Shown here in pieces: positions 8,983 to 18,016 of a stretch of 64,000 nt of DNA. Position 1 is the stretch's first letter; the number at the start of each line of letters is the position of its first letter. Made by a program: the position numbers and the translations under genes. A model generated the notes under the pieces. That model had not been told where the DNA came from. It did no database searches and worked only from the letters and a program-made list of their open reading frames with translations. The DNA comes from Muribaculum sp. (GTDB lineage Bacteria; Bacillota; Clostridia; Lachnospirales; Lachnospiraceae), in assembly GCA_023663505.1 (NCBI GenBank), contig JAMPHH010000007.1, forward strand, positions 42,955 through 106,954. The letters run 5' to 3'.

Positions 8983-10020
8983 CTATCCGTGCTCTCCGTC
9001 CCGATAAAGCTCGTCAAGCTTGCTTTGCAGGGACTTAAGCGTTCCTATCACTCTGTCATAATCCATGCGCTTGGGTCCCACGATTCCTATGGTTCCCCTC
9101 ATGCCTTCCCCCAATTCATAGGTTGCCGTCACGACGCTGCAGTCATGCATACTTTTTACCGCTGTCTCGTCCCCGATATAAACCTGAATATTCGTGCCGG
9201 GGTCCTCCGACAGAGAATCCTGTAAAAGATTGCCCAAAAGCTGTTTCTCCTCAAAGGTGTTGATCAGCTCGCTCGCCTTCTGCTGGTCCGCAAGCTCGGG
9301 ATATCGGAAGATATTGTTGGCTCCGCTGGTGTAGATCTCCGGACTCTCCTCCGCCTTGATCGCCTCCGCCACCGCGTCGATGACCTCACTGACGATATCG
9401 CTGTGAATCCCTGCCTGCTGCTTCATCGCCGATATCATTCCCAAGTTGATATCCTGAATGGACAATCCCGTGAGATTCGTGTTCAACAAGAGATTAAGCT
9501 TCAAAAGCGTTTCGTCGGACAACTCCTCCCGCACATTGAGGATATTATTCTTGATCACATTCCCCTCTGCCACGATCACCGCCAAGACCTGTCCCTCGTC
9601 CACTCGGGAGAGCTGCACAAACTTGACCTTATTGCCATGTGTCTGGGGTGCGGATATCAGGGTCGCGTACTGAGTGTCTCGGGCAAGCACCTTGGCAACC
9701 TGCTGCAGCATTTGCTCCATCTTGTCCTGACGCTCCAAAAGCATCTCCTTCATCTCCACAACCTCGCGCTCCTTGGCTTCCATCATGGCGTCCACATAAA
9801 AGCGGTAGCCCATATCGGAGGGAACGCGCCCCGCAGAGGTGTGAGGCTGCAAAATATATCCCATCTCCTCCAAGTCAGCCATCTCATTTCGAATGGTTGC
9901 GGAGCTAAGATTCAGGTCAGTGTACTTAGAAATGGTTCTGCTGCCTACCGGCTCACCTGTCTCCAGATAGTTGCGGATAATCGCCTGCAAAATCTTTGTC
10001 TTTCTTTCGTCCAACTGCAT
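8983..10020 (-). CDS. hrcA: Heat-inducible transcription repressor HrcA
   Basis: 345 residues. The N-terminal winged helix includes GEPVGSRTISKY and LSSATIRNEMADLEEMGYILQPHTSAGR, the DNA-reading part. The rest is the HrcA dimerisation and inserted domain, with TIGIVGPKRMDY near the end. It represses its own operon by binding the CIRCE element located 50 bp upstream of its start and depends on chaperonin activity in well-studied relatives. AAGGAG lies eight bases before the ATG. As first gene of hrcA-grpE-dnaK-dnaJ, it gives autoregulation of the whole set. Confidence 0.98.
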   Translation of the reverse strand: MQLDERKTKILQAIIRNYLETGEPVGSRTISKYTDLNLSSATIRNEMADLEEMGYILQPHTSAGRVPSDMGYRFYVDAMMEAKEREVVEMKEMLLERQDKMEQMLQQVAKVLARDTQYATLISAPQTHGNKVKFVQLSRVDEGQVLAVIVAEGNVIKNNILNVREELSDETLLKLNLLLNTNLTGLSIQDINLGMISAMKQQAGIHSDIVSEVIDAVAEAIKAEESPEIYTSGANNIFRYPELADQQKASELINTFEEKQLLGNLLQDSLSEDPGTNIQVYIGDETAVKSMHDCSVVTATYELGEGMRGTIGIVGPKRMDYDRVIGTLKSLQSKLDELYRDGEHG

Positions 10021-10071
10021 CCCCTCACTCCTTCCCTGTCCACAGTCGGGGTATACTCTGCTGTTTGTCTG

Positions 10072-10098
10072 TTAGCACTCGCTTTGAAAGAGTGCTAA
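10072..10098. promoter_or_regulatory. CIRCE operator for HrcA
   Basis: A perfect TTAGCACTC-N9-GAGTGCTAA inverted repeat. It lies just downstream of the hrcA promoter and 50 bp before the hrcA ATG, so bound HrcA would block the operon. Confidence 0.98.
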
Positions 10099-10112
10099 CA
10101 CCTTTCTTACAT

Positions 10113-10141
10113 AAGATATCACCATAGGATTCCATTGTCAA
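10113..10141 (-). promoter_or_regulatory. Sigma-A promoter of hrcA operon
   Basis: On the minus strand TTGACA (10136-10141), a 17-bp spacer and TATCTT (10113-10118). The predicted transcript start falls at the edge of the CIRCE element. Confidence 0.85.
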
Positions 10142-10187
10142 CAGATTTTCAGGAAAATAATTCTAAAATAATTCTTAAAATAATTCT

Positions 10188-10234
10188 AACAAAAAAAGCA
10201 ATCAAAAAGGGTATGCGATATTTCGCATACCCTT
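10188..10234 (-). terminator. Intrinsic terminator after the DUF6465 gene
   Basis: A perfect 12-bp stem (10207-10218 with 10223-10234) and TATT loop. On the minus strand it is followed by TTTTTGATTGCTTTTTTT. It closes the transcript of the gene at 10263-10757 and insulates the hrcA operon. Confidence 0.88.
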
Positions 10235-10262
10235 CCATAGTATTCCCATAACAGAATAAGTA

Positions 10263-10757
10263 TTAGATGCCAAAGCTGCCCTTGAACTCCATGTTCATTA
10301 CATAATAAACAGTCTTCTCCTCAGCCTTTACATACAGATCGATGCTGGTCAGATCAGAAACCTTCTGCTTCAGATCATACTTCCATACGTCCTTGGCAAT
10401 CTTGATCAAATCCTCCTGAGTGTAGGACTTGTCAGGAAACTCGATATGAACCTTGCTGTTGAGATCTGCCTTCTTAGCGGAGGTCTTTCTGGTCGCAGCG
10501 GCCTTGGTCTCCTTCTTAGCAGTTGTCTTCTTTGCAGAAGCTCTCTTTGCAGGAGCCTTTTTCACGGTCTCCTTCTTAACAGTTTCCTTTTTTACAGTCT
10601 CTTTCTTAGCTGCTGCAGGCTTCTCAGCCTTTTCTTCTGTCTGAACTGTTGTGGTAGGCTCCACCTTCTTGGTGGCACTTACTTCGGCCTTTTCCACCGG
10701 TGCGCTTGCTTGTGTCGCTACTGCAACTGGTTTTACGGTCTTCTTTGCTGCTGCCAT
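10263..10757 (-). CDS. DUF6465 family protein with histone-like Lys/Ala-rich tail
   Basis: 164 residues. The first 100 are low-complexity Lys/Ala/Thr/Glu, with three consecutive KKETV units followed by KAPAKRASAKKT, resembling histone H1-like tails. The last 65 form a compact domain (VHIEFPDKSYTQEDLIKIAK, then YYVMNMEFKGSFGI) that I recognise as DUF6465, widespread in Lachnospiraceae and of unknown function. The basic tail suggests nucleic acid or cell-wall polyanion binding, which is only inference. It is a single-gene unit with its own terminator, apparently not part of the heat-shock operon. AAGGGAG precedes the ATG. Confidence 0.8.
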   Translation of the reverse strand: MAAAKKTVKPVAVATQASAPVEKAEVSATKKVEPTTTVQTEEKAEKPAAAKKETVKKETVKKETVKKAPAKRASAKKTTAKKETKAAATRKTSAKKADLNSKVHIEFPDKSYTQEDLIKIAKDVWKYDLKQKVSDLTSIDLYVKAEEKTVYYVMNMEFKGSFGI

Positions 10758-10987
10758 AATGACAATTCTCCCTTCTCAATTTTCCTATATTCTATGTTCC
10801 TCACAAGTCACACAAAATATTTTTGAGCAATAAAATAAGTTGTAAATTAACTTGATAGAACACAGTTTATCTTGTTTTTCCACACTTGTCAACCGCATTT
10901 ATCACAAAAACATATAGTTTTATCATCAAAATAGTGTACTTTTTGCCATAAAAATTTGAATTTTATCCCATTTTGGCACCTGATATC

Positions 10988-11653
10988 CTAATATTGGGAG
11001 TCACCGGTATATGCAACCAAGGTTGCTTTTTCCACACCCTCCACCTTGATCATTTCCTCCAAAGCCCTGTCTGCATTTTTTCTGAGCACACAGGTCAGCT
11101 CCACCCGACTGCCGTCCGTCGCTTTGGATTTGATCTTGCCTCTATTGCCCTGTATCAGCTTCATCACGGACTCCTCGGCACGACTTTCATAAGAGGCGAC
11201 CAGAAGATAAGTTGTCCTGCCCCTGCCGATCAGACGCATACACACGAAGACGGCACAGATGGCGATCGTTCCAAGAATGGCGATAAAGAACAACCCTGCA
11301 CCCGCGGTCAGCCCCGCCGCGATACCCAAGAATAAAAATCCCACATCCAGAGGATCCTTGACCGCCGCGCGAAAACGTACTATGGACAACGCACCCACCA
11401 TACCGAGTGAAAGCACGATATTAGAGGAGATCGTCATAATGATAAACGCCACAGTCAGCGTGGTCATCAAAATCAGCAGACCAAAATTCTCCGAATACAC
11501 CGCTCCCTGATAGAAGAACTTATATATCACGTAAATGATGATCCCGCAAAAAAAAGCCGTGGCGAGCACGAGACAGATATATTGCAGGGAAAGATTCTCC
11601 ACCAGTCCCATCTGTGTGATATTATCCTTCAAAATACTTTTTAATGTGTTCAT
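10988..11653 (-). CDS. DUF4956 membrane protein
   Basis: 221 residues. Membrane segments lie near 28-48, 60-80, 90-110 and 118-145. The conserved hydrophilic stretch ALSIVRFRAAVKDPLDVGFLF is diagnostic of DUF4956, and a soluble C-terminal domain of about 75 residues (TYLLVASYESRAEESVMKLI onward) follows. The start at MNTLKSILKD has AAGGAG five bases upstream; the longer reading frame has no ribosome site. Its partner genes are a VTC-domain polymerase and a CotH-like protein, a set found together in many bacteria. A role in transport or sensing for that system is inference. Confidence 0.85.
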   Translation of the reverse strand: MNTLKSILKDNITQMGLVENLSLQYICLVLATAFFCGIIIYVIYKFFYQGAVYSENFGLLILMTTLTVAFIIMTISSNIVLSLGMVGALSIVRFRAAVKDPLDVGFLFLGIAAGLTAGAGLFFIAILGTIAICAVFVCMRLIGRGRTTYLLVASYESRAEESVMKLIQGNRGKIKSKATDGSRVELTCVLRKNADRALEEMIKVEGVEKATLVAYTGDSQY

Positions 11654-11744
11654 ATTCACTCCTTCTGCGCAACTGCGCACATTGTACCTTAATCTTCCTG
11701 TGGTAAAAATCTTGTAATCATGAGCCATGTGTCAACATTGCCAC

Positions 11745-12422
11745 TTAATGAAATGCCAAGCTGCAGCACTCCGCACATGCCGCATACTTGGACGCCGCCG
11801 TCTGCACAGGCTTAATTGATGACAGGATATGGCTGATATGCTCCGGCAGATAATCGTTGTATTTGACCTCCAGCACCATATTGTCGCCGTAGATATTCGA
11901 CAGGTATCTCTCATGGGTGAGACACCCCTCCACGACTCCCCATGCAATCTCCTTGTCAAAGGTCACGCGCAGGTCGGACAGCGCAAGCACATAAGGCTCT
12001 CTCACATAGTCCACCGTCACCACCGGCGCATATCCCTCGCTGTCAATAAGAAGCTTTATCTCCTGAAAAAGCATATCCGTCCCGCCGCTCTCACATGCGC
12101 CTCCAAAAAGCAGACACTCCGCCTGCTCCTCTGTCAAGGCTTCAGAACGCTTCGAGATGCGCGTCCCCTTTTTCTCCTTACATTCCAGACGACAATGCCC
12201 CACATCTCCATTGTAGAATCGGATTCGATACTTCCTGCGGACATCCACACCGTTCTGCTTTTCCTTCAAGGCAAGCCTGTCCGGAGAATCAAAATAAACA
12301 CTTCGGATAAAATACTCCCCCGACTCCAAGACATGAGCGTCCCGCTGCATCACCCACTTTAACCTGCTTTGAAGCAATGTATATTGTATCGGTGTGAGAA
12401 TATATTTTAATTCATGTCTCAT
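11745..12422 (-). CDS. VTC-domain protein (polyphosphate polymerase family)
   Basis: 225 residues with the tunnel-fold motifs of the VTC family: RHELKYILTP at the start, RSVYFDSPDRLAL, VRRKYRIRFYN, CRLECKEKKGTRISKRS, VTVDYVREPY and LEVKYNDYLPEHI. The basic and acidic residues that line the triphosphate tunnel are kept. Eukaryotic VTC4 makes polyphosphate from ATP; the bacterial members are unproven here. The start at MRHELKY has GAGGGG seven bases upstream, better than the TTG at 12449. It lies between cotH and DUF4956 genes on the same strand, which suggests one envelope-related pathway. Confidence 0.87.
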   Translation of the reverse strand: MRHELKYILTPIQYTLLQSRLKWVMQRDAHVLESGEYFIRSVYFDSPDRLALKEKQNGVDVRRKYRIRFYNGDVGHCRLECKEKKGTRISKRSEALTEEQAECLLFGGACESGGTDMLFQEIKLLIDSEGYAPVVTVDYVREPYVLALSDLRVTFDKEIAWGVVEGCLTHERYLSNIYGDNMVLEVKYNDYLPEHISHILSSIKPVQTAASKYAACAECCSLAFH

Positions 12423-12473
12423 TCCTATACCCCTCACGACATTCGCCAAGTCAATCTTATTGGTAATCCAATC

Positions 12474-12544
12474 TCGTTTGACTTATGCTCATGCAAGCAT
12501 TGACCGCGGGAATCAACTGCATCAGCTTGGCTCACTGCTCCCGC
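12474..12544. repeat. Copy of dispersed mosaic repeat (family A)
   Basis: Contains TTGACTTATGCTCATGC, GCATTGACCGCGGGAAT and CATCAGCTTGGCTCACTGC, which match segments of the repeats at 23588-23640, 45606-45667 and 50721-50810 with small changes. Its right edge runs into the 3' end of the cotH-like gene. Confidence 0.6.
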
Positions 12545-14889
12545 TTATGTTCTATATAAATATTCCTCTGAAAATCCCTCACATAGACCCCGTCCCTTGA
12601 AAGCTTGGGAAGCGTCACGATGTCAATAATTTCTGACATATATGTCAGAGACAGTGTTTCGCCTTCCTTCAGATTAAAGTTCAACACATACTCTCCTAAG
12701 CTCTCCGCACTGTCATTATCCTTTCCCACGAGCCTCACGCTCTCCTCCGGCTTTAATACCATAACAGGCAGTGCATACCGGTACATATCCTCGCTATCAC
12801 TCAGATAATATCCCTTTGTATTGATATCCTGAGTGGAGAGATTGATCAGGGTCACATAATCCTCCTGCCCCCTGCCCGCCACCTCGGCAATTTGAAGCAA
12901 TGGGGAGTCAAGCTCCCTTGTCACCAACCGAACCTCGACCTCGTCCCCCTCTATCGCACTGCCCTGCAGGACAAGCTCCTGCTCCTGATGCGCTGCGCCG
13001 TTCACCAGCCAACAGTCAAACACTTCATTAGGACTAAGGCAGGGAGTCAGCGTCACGGGCAGCTCCTTCAAATATGTGCCAACAAAGGTATCGTCTCCGC
13101 AATACACGGAATTGACCTTCACTGAACTCATGACATTTTCTGACACAACCGTCATTTTGTACTGCTGTCCGTATCCGAACTGCTCATAAATATCCTGATA
13201 TACATATTGGGGTCTCTCCTGCGCGTAAACCCTAATCTGTTGGATATTGCTCTCCACCGTCCCCATCTCAAGCGGCACGTCCCCCAATAAGGTCCCTCCT
13301 ATCAAGCCCTCCACCGCATACATGCGCGCAAGCTCGTCCCTGCGTGAAGCGTGGAGCGCGTCCACCTGCTCCGCCACATTTTCCGCCCGCATGACGCCGT
13401 TCATCAAATCCAATGTATAAGAGGTAAAATATTCCCTACAATCCTCCCGCTGCATCAGGGCGGCAAACAGCGGCGAGCTCTCATACAAAATTTTATCCAA
13501 GGTCATCTTGTTTGCCAAGGTGCCAAGCGTCCCATAATAAAACATCAGCCCGAACCCATACTCGACATCATACAAAAGCATTCGATACCTGCCGTCAAAG
13601 ACACTGTCCTCCTGATAGCCGCTCTCACCCGCCACATAGCGGTAGGTTCTCAAATTACTGTCTGGCCAGTCAAAATTGCCCACATAATTCTCTATGGCAA
13701 AATATTGCAGATAATTCTCCACATCTAAAAATTCCTGCAGCTCCCTATAATTAGCATCGTCTGTCAAATCCGCCTTAGAGAAAGCGTCATACTTGGCATT
13801 AAACTCCTCCGCCCGCTCCGCCTCCTCTTGATCTGAATCGTCCGAAACCTGCTTTATACGATCTCCGCCCTCCAATATGACAAACTCCCCGTCATATGCG
13901 CCGTAACGATTCTCAAAATATTGACCGTCGTAATTGCTGGTCAGCCAATAGCTGCCGTAATAAATCCTATTGATATAAACGCATACCGGCCGCACATGCT
14001 GTGTATCGGGAAAGCCTGCCTGATCCGCCAATCTTCCCACCAGCTCCCCGCGCACGAACCCATAAGCATAATCCTGCCCGCAATTCTTGAGAAGCAGACG
14101 CTTATACTCCTGCCCCAGCGTTCCGTCCTCCAAGGAATACAAATCCCCAAAGAAATCATAGGAAAATTTATTCTGCTCGTCATATTCCCGCCTTGCGTAC
14201 AAACGAAGGTTTTTATGATTATTCCGTCTGGACATTTCTCCCATCACCCTAACTCCCCCCATCTGGGTAAAAAGAGTCTGTCCCTCCTCGTCAAACATTT
14301 CCAAGAGAACCTCTCGCTCCGCCTCCCTGCCGCGCATCGTGTAATTTGCCTGTATATCGGCTCCGGGGTGTATATCGGGGTGCTCCTCCATAAAGGCATC
14401 ATACCACGCTCCGGGCACCAAGATTCCCTCCTCATAACCAAAAAGCAGCTCCGGCTCGCCCACCATGCTGAGCACCAAAGAGTCATACCTGTCCGCTATA
14501 TTACTCCCGCAGAAGTAACTCCTCGTATAAATCTCAGACTCCGTGCCGTCCGCACCATATCCCTTCACCCGCAGCACATAGAGCTGTGCTTCCTCCTCCG
14601 CGCGAAAAGAAATCGCATCTCTGTATAGCAGCCCGCTCCCCGGAGTCGGTTCCCCACAGTCCAGCGTGTAATACACCTCTGTCCCCCGAGGCGCCGAGAT
14701 GGTGACACGCAGATCCTCCGCATAGAAGCCGCTGTCCGCAGAGATACTAAGCTTGTCCGTATGCTCCTTGGACACACTCTCCTCCGAATCCCCCTGCGCC
14801 TCGGCAATCCCGACAGCACACACGACGAACACTGCCGCCATCACAATGAGGAAAATGCACTTTCTCTTGAATGATATTGTCCCGCCCAT
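12532..14889 (-). CDS. CotH-like kinase family secreted protein
   Basis: 785 residues. An N-terminal signal or membrane segment (residues 9-30) precedes a chitobiase-like beta domain (YYTLDCGEPTPGSG). The CotH kinase core follows: VRVMGEMSRRNNHKNLRLYA, KRLLLKNCGQDYAYGFVRGEL, CVYINRIYYGSYWLTSNYDG, GNFDWPDSNLRTYRY and LLYDVEYGFG. A C-terminal lamin-tail-like domain (VTLINLSTQDINTKGYYLSD) ends the protein. CotH of Bacillus is an atypical protein kinase acting on coat proteins; this one should act outside the membrane. Its ATG overlaps the uppP stop (TGATG), with GAGGG upstream. The last few codons lie in a dispersed repeat. Confidence 0.88.
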   Translation of the reverse strand: MGGTISFKRKCIFLIVMAAVFVVCAVGIAEAQGDSEESVSKEHTDKLSISADSGFYAEDLRVTISAPRGTEVYYTLDCGEPTPGSGLLYRDAISFRAEEEAQLYVLRVKGYGADGTESEIYTRSYFCGSNIADRYDSLVLSMVGEPELLFGYEEGILVPGAWYDAFMEEHPDIHPGADIQANYTMRGREAEREVLLEMFDEEGQTLFTQMGGVRVMGEMSRRNNHKNLRLYARREYDEQNKFSYDFFGDLYSLEDGTLGQEYKRLLLKNCGQDYAYGFVRGELVGRLADQAGFPDTQHVRPVCVYINRIYYGSYWLTSNYDGQYFENRYGAYDGEFVILEGGDRIKQVSDDSDQEEAERAEEFNAKYDAFSKADLTDDANYRELQEFLDVENYLQYFAIENYVGNFDWPDSNLRTYRYVAGESGYQEDSVFDGRYRMLLYDVEYGFGLMFYYGTLGTLANKMTLDKILYESSPLFAALMQREDCREYFTSYTLDLMNGVMRAENVAEQVDALHASRRDELARMYAVEGLIGGTLLGDVPLEMGTVESNIQQIRVYAQERPQYVYQDIYEQFGYGQQYKMTVVSENVMSSVKVNSVYCGDDTFVGTYLKELPVTLTPCLSPNEVFDCWLVNGAAHQEQELVLQGSAIEGDEVEVRLVTRELDSPLLQIAEVAGRGQEDYVTLINLSTQDINTKGYYLSDSEDMYRYALPVMVLKPEESVRLVGKDNDSAESLGEYVLNFNLKEGETLSLTYMSEIIDIVTLPKLSRDGVYVRDFQRNIYIEHKREQ

Positions 14890-15746
14890 CACGCCCTCAA
14901 TCCAAAATACGCCAACACAACCAGTCCCAATACAATTCTGTACCATCCAAACACTTTAAAATCATGCTTCTTGATATAAGCCATCAGGAATCTTAAGATA
15001 AACAAGGATACCACGAAAGAGACCGCCGTGCCTACAAGCAAAAGTACCAGCTCCAGCGAGGTAAACGCAAACCCAAACTTCAACACCTTCAAGAGACTTG
15101 CGCCAAACATCACGGGAATCGCCAAGAAAAAGGTATACTCCGCAGCGATCGTTCTGGAAACACCAATCAGCAGCGCACCCACAATGGTCGCTCCCGATCG
15201 GGACGTCCCGGGAAACACCGCGGCAATCAATTGAAACACACCGATCATAAACGCGACCTGATAATTGATATGCGCCAGGGAATCAATCTTAGGCTCCCGC
15301 CCCTTCCCAGCATTCCAATTCTCAATCAGGATAAAAGCCACACCGAACACGATCAACGCCAACGCCACACAGACCGGATTATAAAAGAGCGCGTCAAACA
15401 TATCGTCAAACAACACTCCGATCACCGCCGCAGGCACACAGGACACCAGTATCTTAAACCACAGAGTCATAATATCCGGCTTGATAAAAGACATCAACCC
15501 CTTGCCCTCTCCCCGCTCCTTTCGGGTCAGGGCAAAGGGCCAGATCTTATTCCAAAATAACACCACCACCGCCAGAATCGCCCCAAGCTGAATGACGACG
15601 TCAAACATGCCAAAGAAATCCTCGCTGACGCCTGTAAAGGGAATCAGCTCCTCCACCAGTATCAGATGTCCCGTGCTGCTGATGGGCAGCCACTCCGTGA
15701 CACCCTCCACAATACCATAAATGATCGCTTTGATAATCTCAAACAT
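14889..15746 (-). CDS. uppP: Undecaprenyl-diphosphatase UppP (BacA family)
   Basis: 285 residues of polytopic membrane protein. Catalytic motifs are EGVTEWLPISSTGHL near the N-terminus and PGTSRSGATI in the middle. The enzyme removes a phosphate from undecaprenyl diphosphate to recycle the lipid carrier for peptidoglycan and other wall polymers. GGGAGCGGAG lies just before the ATG. It is the first gene of the uppP-cotH-VTC-DUF4956 set and is directly coupled to the cotH-like gene. A phosphate-releasing lipid enzyme with a putative polyphosphate polymerase is a suggestive combination, though the link is unproven. Confidence 0.96.
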   Translation of the reverse strand: MFEIIKAIIYGIVEGVTEWLPISSTGHLILVEELIPFTGVSEDFFGMFDVVIQLGAILAVVVLFWNKIWPFALTRKERGEGKGLMSFIKPDIMTLWFKILVSCVPAAVIGVLFDDMFDALFYNPVCVALALIVFGVAFILIENWNAGKGREPKIDSLAHINYQVAFMIGVFQLIAAVFPGTSRSGATIVGALLIGVSRTIAAEYTFFLAIPVMFGASLLKVLKFGFAFTSLELVLLLVGTAVSFVVSLFILRFLMAYIKKHDFKVFGWYRIVLGLVVLAYFGLRA

Positions 15747-15779
15747 ACTCCGCTCCCTTTACCCTTTTTCGCTGAGCCT

Positions 15780-16634
15780 TTAATCCTCCAGATAGCGCAT
15801 CAGCTCGTCATAACGCTCCTTAGCCTCCGCATACCCCTCTCGATAAAGCGCCCTTAATTTCTTCTGGTTGCGCTCGATACGCCCCACTTGGCTGGGCTTC
15901 TGGGGACGTATCACGAATATCTGTCCCTTCTCCTCCAATCGGTCAATATAGTCCAGACATTCGTTGTACATGATATGACGGTTCTCCATAAGCTCCGCTA
16001 CCTTAGGATATTTCACATAGCGCGCCTTTATGAGTGCCAATTGCGCCGAATCGATAGGTTTCCTGCGAAATCCCACCTCCTTCGTCATGACTACCACATT
16101 CTTGCGATTGCCGTCCAATACCGACTTTTGAATCGGAATCGCATCGCTCACGCCGCCGTCCAGATAAGGCTTCCCGTCAATCCTGACAATGCGCGCCGCC
16201 AAAGGCAAAGACGCCGAAGCCCTCAGCTTGTCAATATCCGCCCTCATATCCTTAAGGCGCAGATATTCCGCCTTGCCCGTCTCCAGATTCGTCACCACGG
16301 CATAAGCCTTTCCCTCGTATTTAATAAAAGTCTCGTGGTCAAAGGGATTCAGATAATCTGGAATCGTGTGATAGCACATATCCACGTTAAAGACGTCCCC
16401 CGACAGAATCAGGCTCTCCACGCTGCAATACCGATTCGTGTAGAGATAGTCAACACTGATATCCAACGCCCTGCCGCGCTGTCCCGACAGATAACTGCAC
16501 ATATGGCACGCACCCGCTGACACTCCATAGATATTGCTGAACATCAATCCCTTATCCATAAAAAAATCAAGCACTCCGGCGGTGTAAAGCCCCTTCATTC
16601 CGCCGCCCTCCAGAACAAGCCCTGAACGATACAT
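15780..16634 (-). CDS. Patatin-like phospholipase
   Basis: 284 residues. The oxyanion Gly-rich motif is LEGGGMKGLYTAG, the nucleophile elbow is GVSAGA, and the catalytic Asp is in LDGGVSD. The start at MYRSGLVLEGG has GAGGAG five bases upstream. This is the bacterial YjjU/RssA-like branch of patatin acyl hydrolases, presumably acting on membrane lipids from the cytoplasm. It lies 33 bp upstream of uppP on the same strand, so co-transcription into the envelope operon is possible. Substrate unknown. Confidence 0.93.
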   Translation of the reverse strand: MYRSGLVLEGGGMKGLYTAGVLDFFMDKGLMFSNIYGVSAGACHMCSYLSGQRGRALDISVDYLYTNRYCSVESLILSGDVFNVDMCYHTIPDYLNPFDHETFIKYEGKAYAVVTNLETGKAEYLRLKDMRADIDKLRASASLPLAARIVRIDGKPYLDGGVSDAIPIQKSVLDGNRKNVVVMTKEVGFRRKPIDSAQLALIKARYVKYPKVAELMENRHIMYNECLDYIDRLEEKGQIFVIRPQKPSQVGRIERNQKKLRALYREGYAEAKERYDELMRYLED

Positions 16635-16760
16635 AACAACTCCTCTTTTCCTCACATTCTATCTCCATGTCAAAGCAGCTCACTGCGATGAGAAATTCGC
16701 ATATTGTTTACAGCACTGCGATCACTCTGCTGCAGCCCGACCTTCCGCCGAACCGTTACG

Positions 16761-17963
16761 TCACTTCCCCTGACCTGCAGGATACTCCGCCCTCACAAAG
16801 CTTCGCAGCGCCTCCAGTGACCGCTCCACCTTCTCAGTGTCAATACAATACGCCATACGGAAAAATCCGGGCGCGCCAAAGGTGTCCGCAGGAACCAGAA
16901 TCAAATCATACTTCAACGCCTTCTGACAGAAAGCGATCGAATCCTCCTCCAAAGCCTTGGGGAAAATATAAAACGTGCCCCCGGGCTTCACGCAGGTAAA
17001 GCCCAGCTTCATCAGCTCCGCATATAAAATATTCATATTCGTCTCATAAACCTTCAAATCCGCCGTTTTGTCCAATACCTGCGCCACCGCCAGCTGAATG
17101 ATCGACGGCGGACAGTTGTGACCGATACCGCGGGAGATCTGCCCACACATATTCACCATAGTCTCCGCGTCCGGACAGGCGGGGTTGACCGCCACATAGC
17201 CGATGCGCTCCCCCGGAAGGGATAGGGACTTAGAGAAGGAATAACACATAATGGTATTGTCATAGAAGCTCGACACGCAGGGCGCATCTACCCCCTCAAA
17301 GACGATCTCACGGTAAGGCTCGTCAGAGATCAGATAGATCTCATGCCCGTACTTGGCGGATTTATCCCTGAGAATATCCGTCAGCCCCTGCAGCGTCTCC
17401 GTCGAGTACACGATACCGGAAGGATTGTTGGGGGTATTGATCAGCACCGCCTTCACCTTCTCCGAAAGCATCTCCTCAAAAGCCTCAAAATTAATCTGAA
17501 AGGTGTCCGTATTGGGCGGAACCACCTTAAGCGTCGCGCCCGTCAGGTCTACATAAGGGTGATACTCCGGGAAAAAAGGTGCAAAGGTGATAATCTCGTC
17601 CCCCGGCTCCGTCACCAGACGAAAAGCGTGTGCCAACGCTCCCGCAGCGCCGGAAGCCATGAAGATATGCTCCTTGCGATAGGGAATGCCAAACCGCTTC
17701 TCCAAGGACGCCGCAATCGCCTCCCGCACGGAGGTGATACCCAGACTGGGACTGTACCCGTGCAGCTCCATAGGATTCTTCTCCGACAACAATCGTATCA
17801 TCACATCAGTGAATTCCTTGGGAACCGACACGGAAGGATTGCCAAGGCTATAATCAAACACATTCTCATACCCTATCTCCTGCCCCCTCGATGTGGCAAA
17901 CTCCGAAAGCTGTCTGATCACAGACTTTCCCGACAGCATATCCTTATACCTTTGTACTAACAT
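16761..17963 (-). CDS. PLP-dependent class I/II aminotransferase
   Basis: 400 residues, fold type I. Visible motifs are NTPNNPSGIVYS (substrate/PLP contact Asn), LISDEPYREIVF (Asp and Tyr) and CYSFSKSLSLPGERIGY with the Schiff-base Lys, plus an Arg in FFRMAYC near the C-terminus for the carboxylate. ATG at 17963 has GGGAG upstream; a GTG at 17975 lies against its ribosome site and is unlikely. The family includes aspartate/aromatic aminotransferases; exact amino-acid specificity cannot be read from the sequence. Confidence 0.92.
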   Translation of the reverse strand: MLVQRYKDMLSGKSVIRQLSEFATSRGQEIGYENVFDYSLGNPSVSVPKEFTDVMIRLLSEKNPMELHGYSPSLGITSVREAIAASLEKRFGIPYRKEHIFMASGAAGALAHAFRLVTEPGDEIITFAPFFPEYHPYVDLTGATLKVVPPNTDTFQINFEAFEEMLSEKVKAVLINTPNNPSGIVYSTETLQGLTDILRDKSAKYGHEIYLISDEPYREIVFEGVDAPCVSSFYDNTIMCYSFSKSLSLPGERIGYVAVNPACPDAETMVNMCGQISRGIGHNCPPSIIQLAVAQVLDKTADLKVYETNMNILYAELMKLGFTCVKPGGTFYIFPKALEEDSIAFCQKALKYDLILVPADTFGAPGFFRMAYCIDTEKVERSLEALRSFVRAEYPAGQGK

Positions 17964-18016
17964 TTTGTACTCCACTCCCTTCGTTCCCTAGTCTTACGGC
18001 GCCATATGGCAAACCG

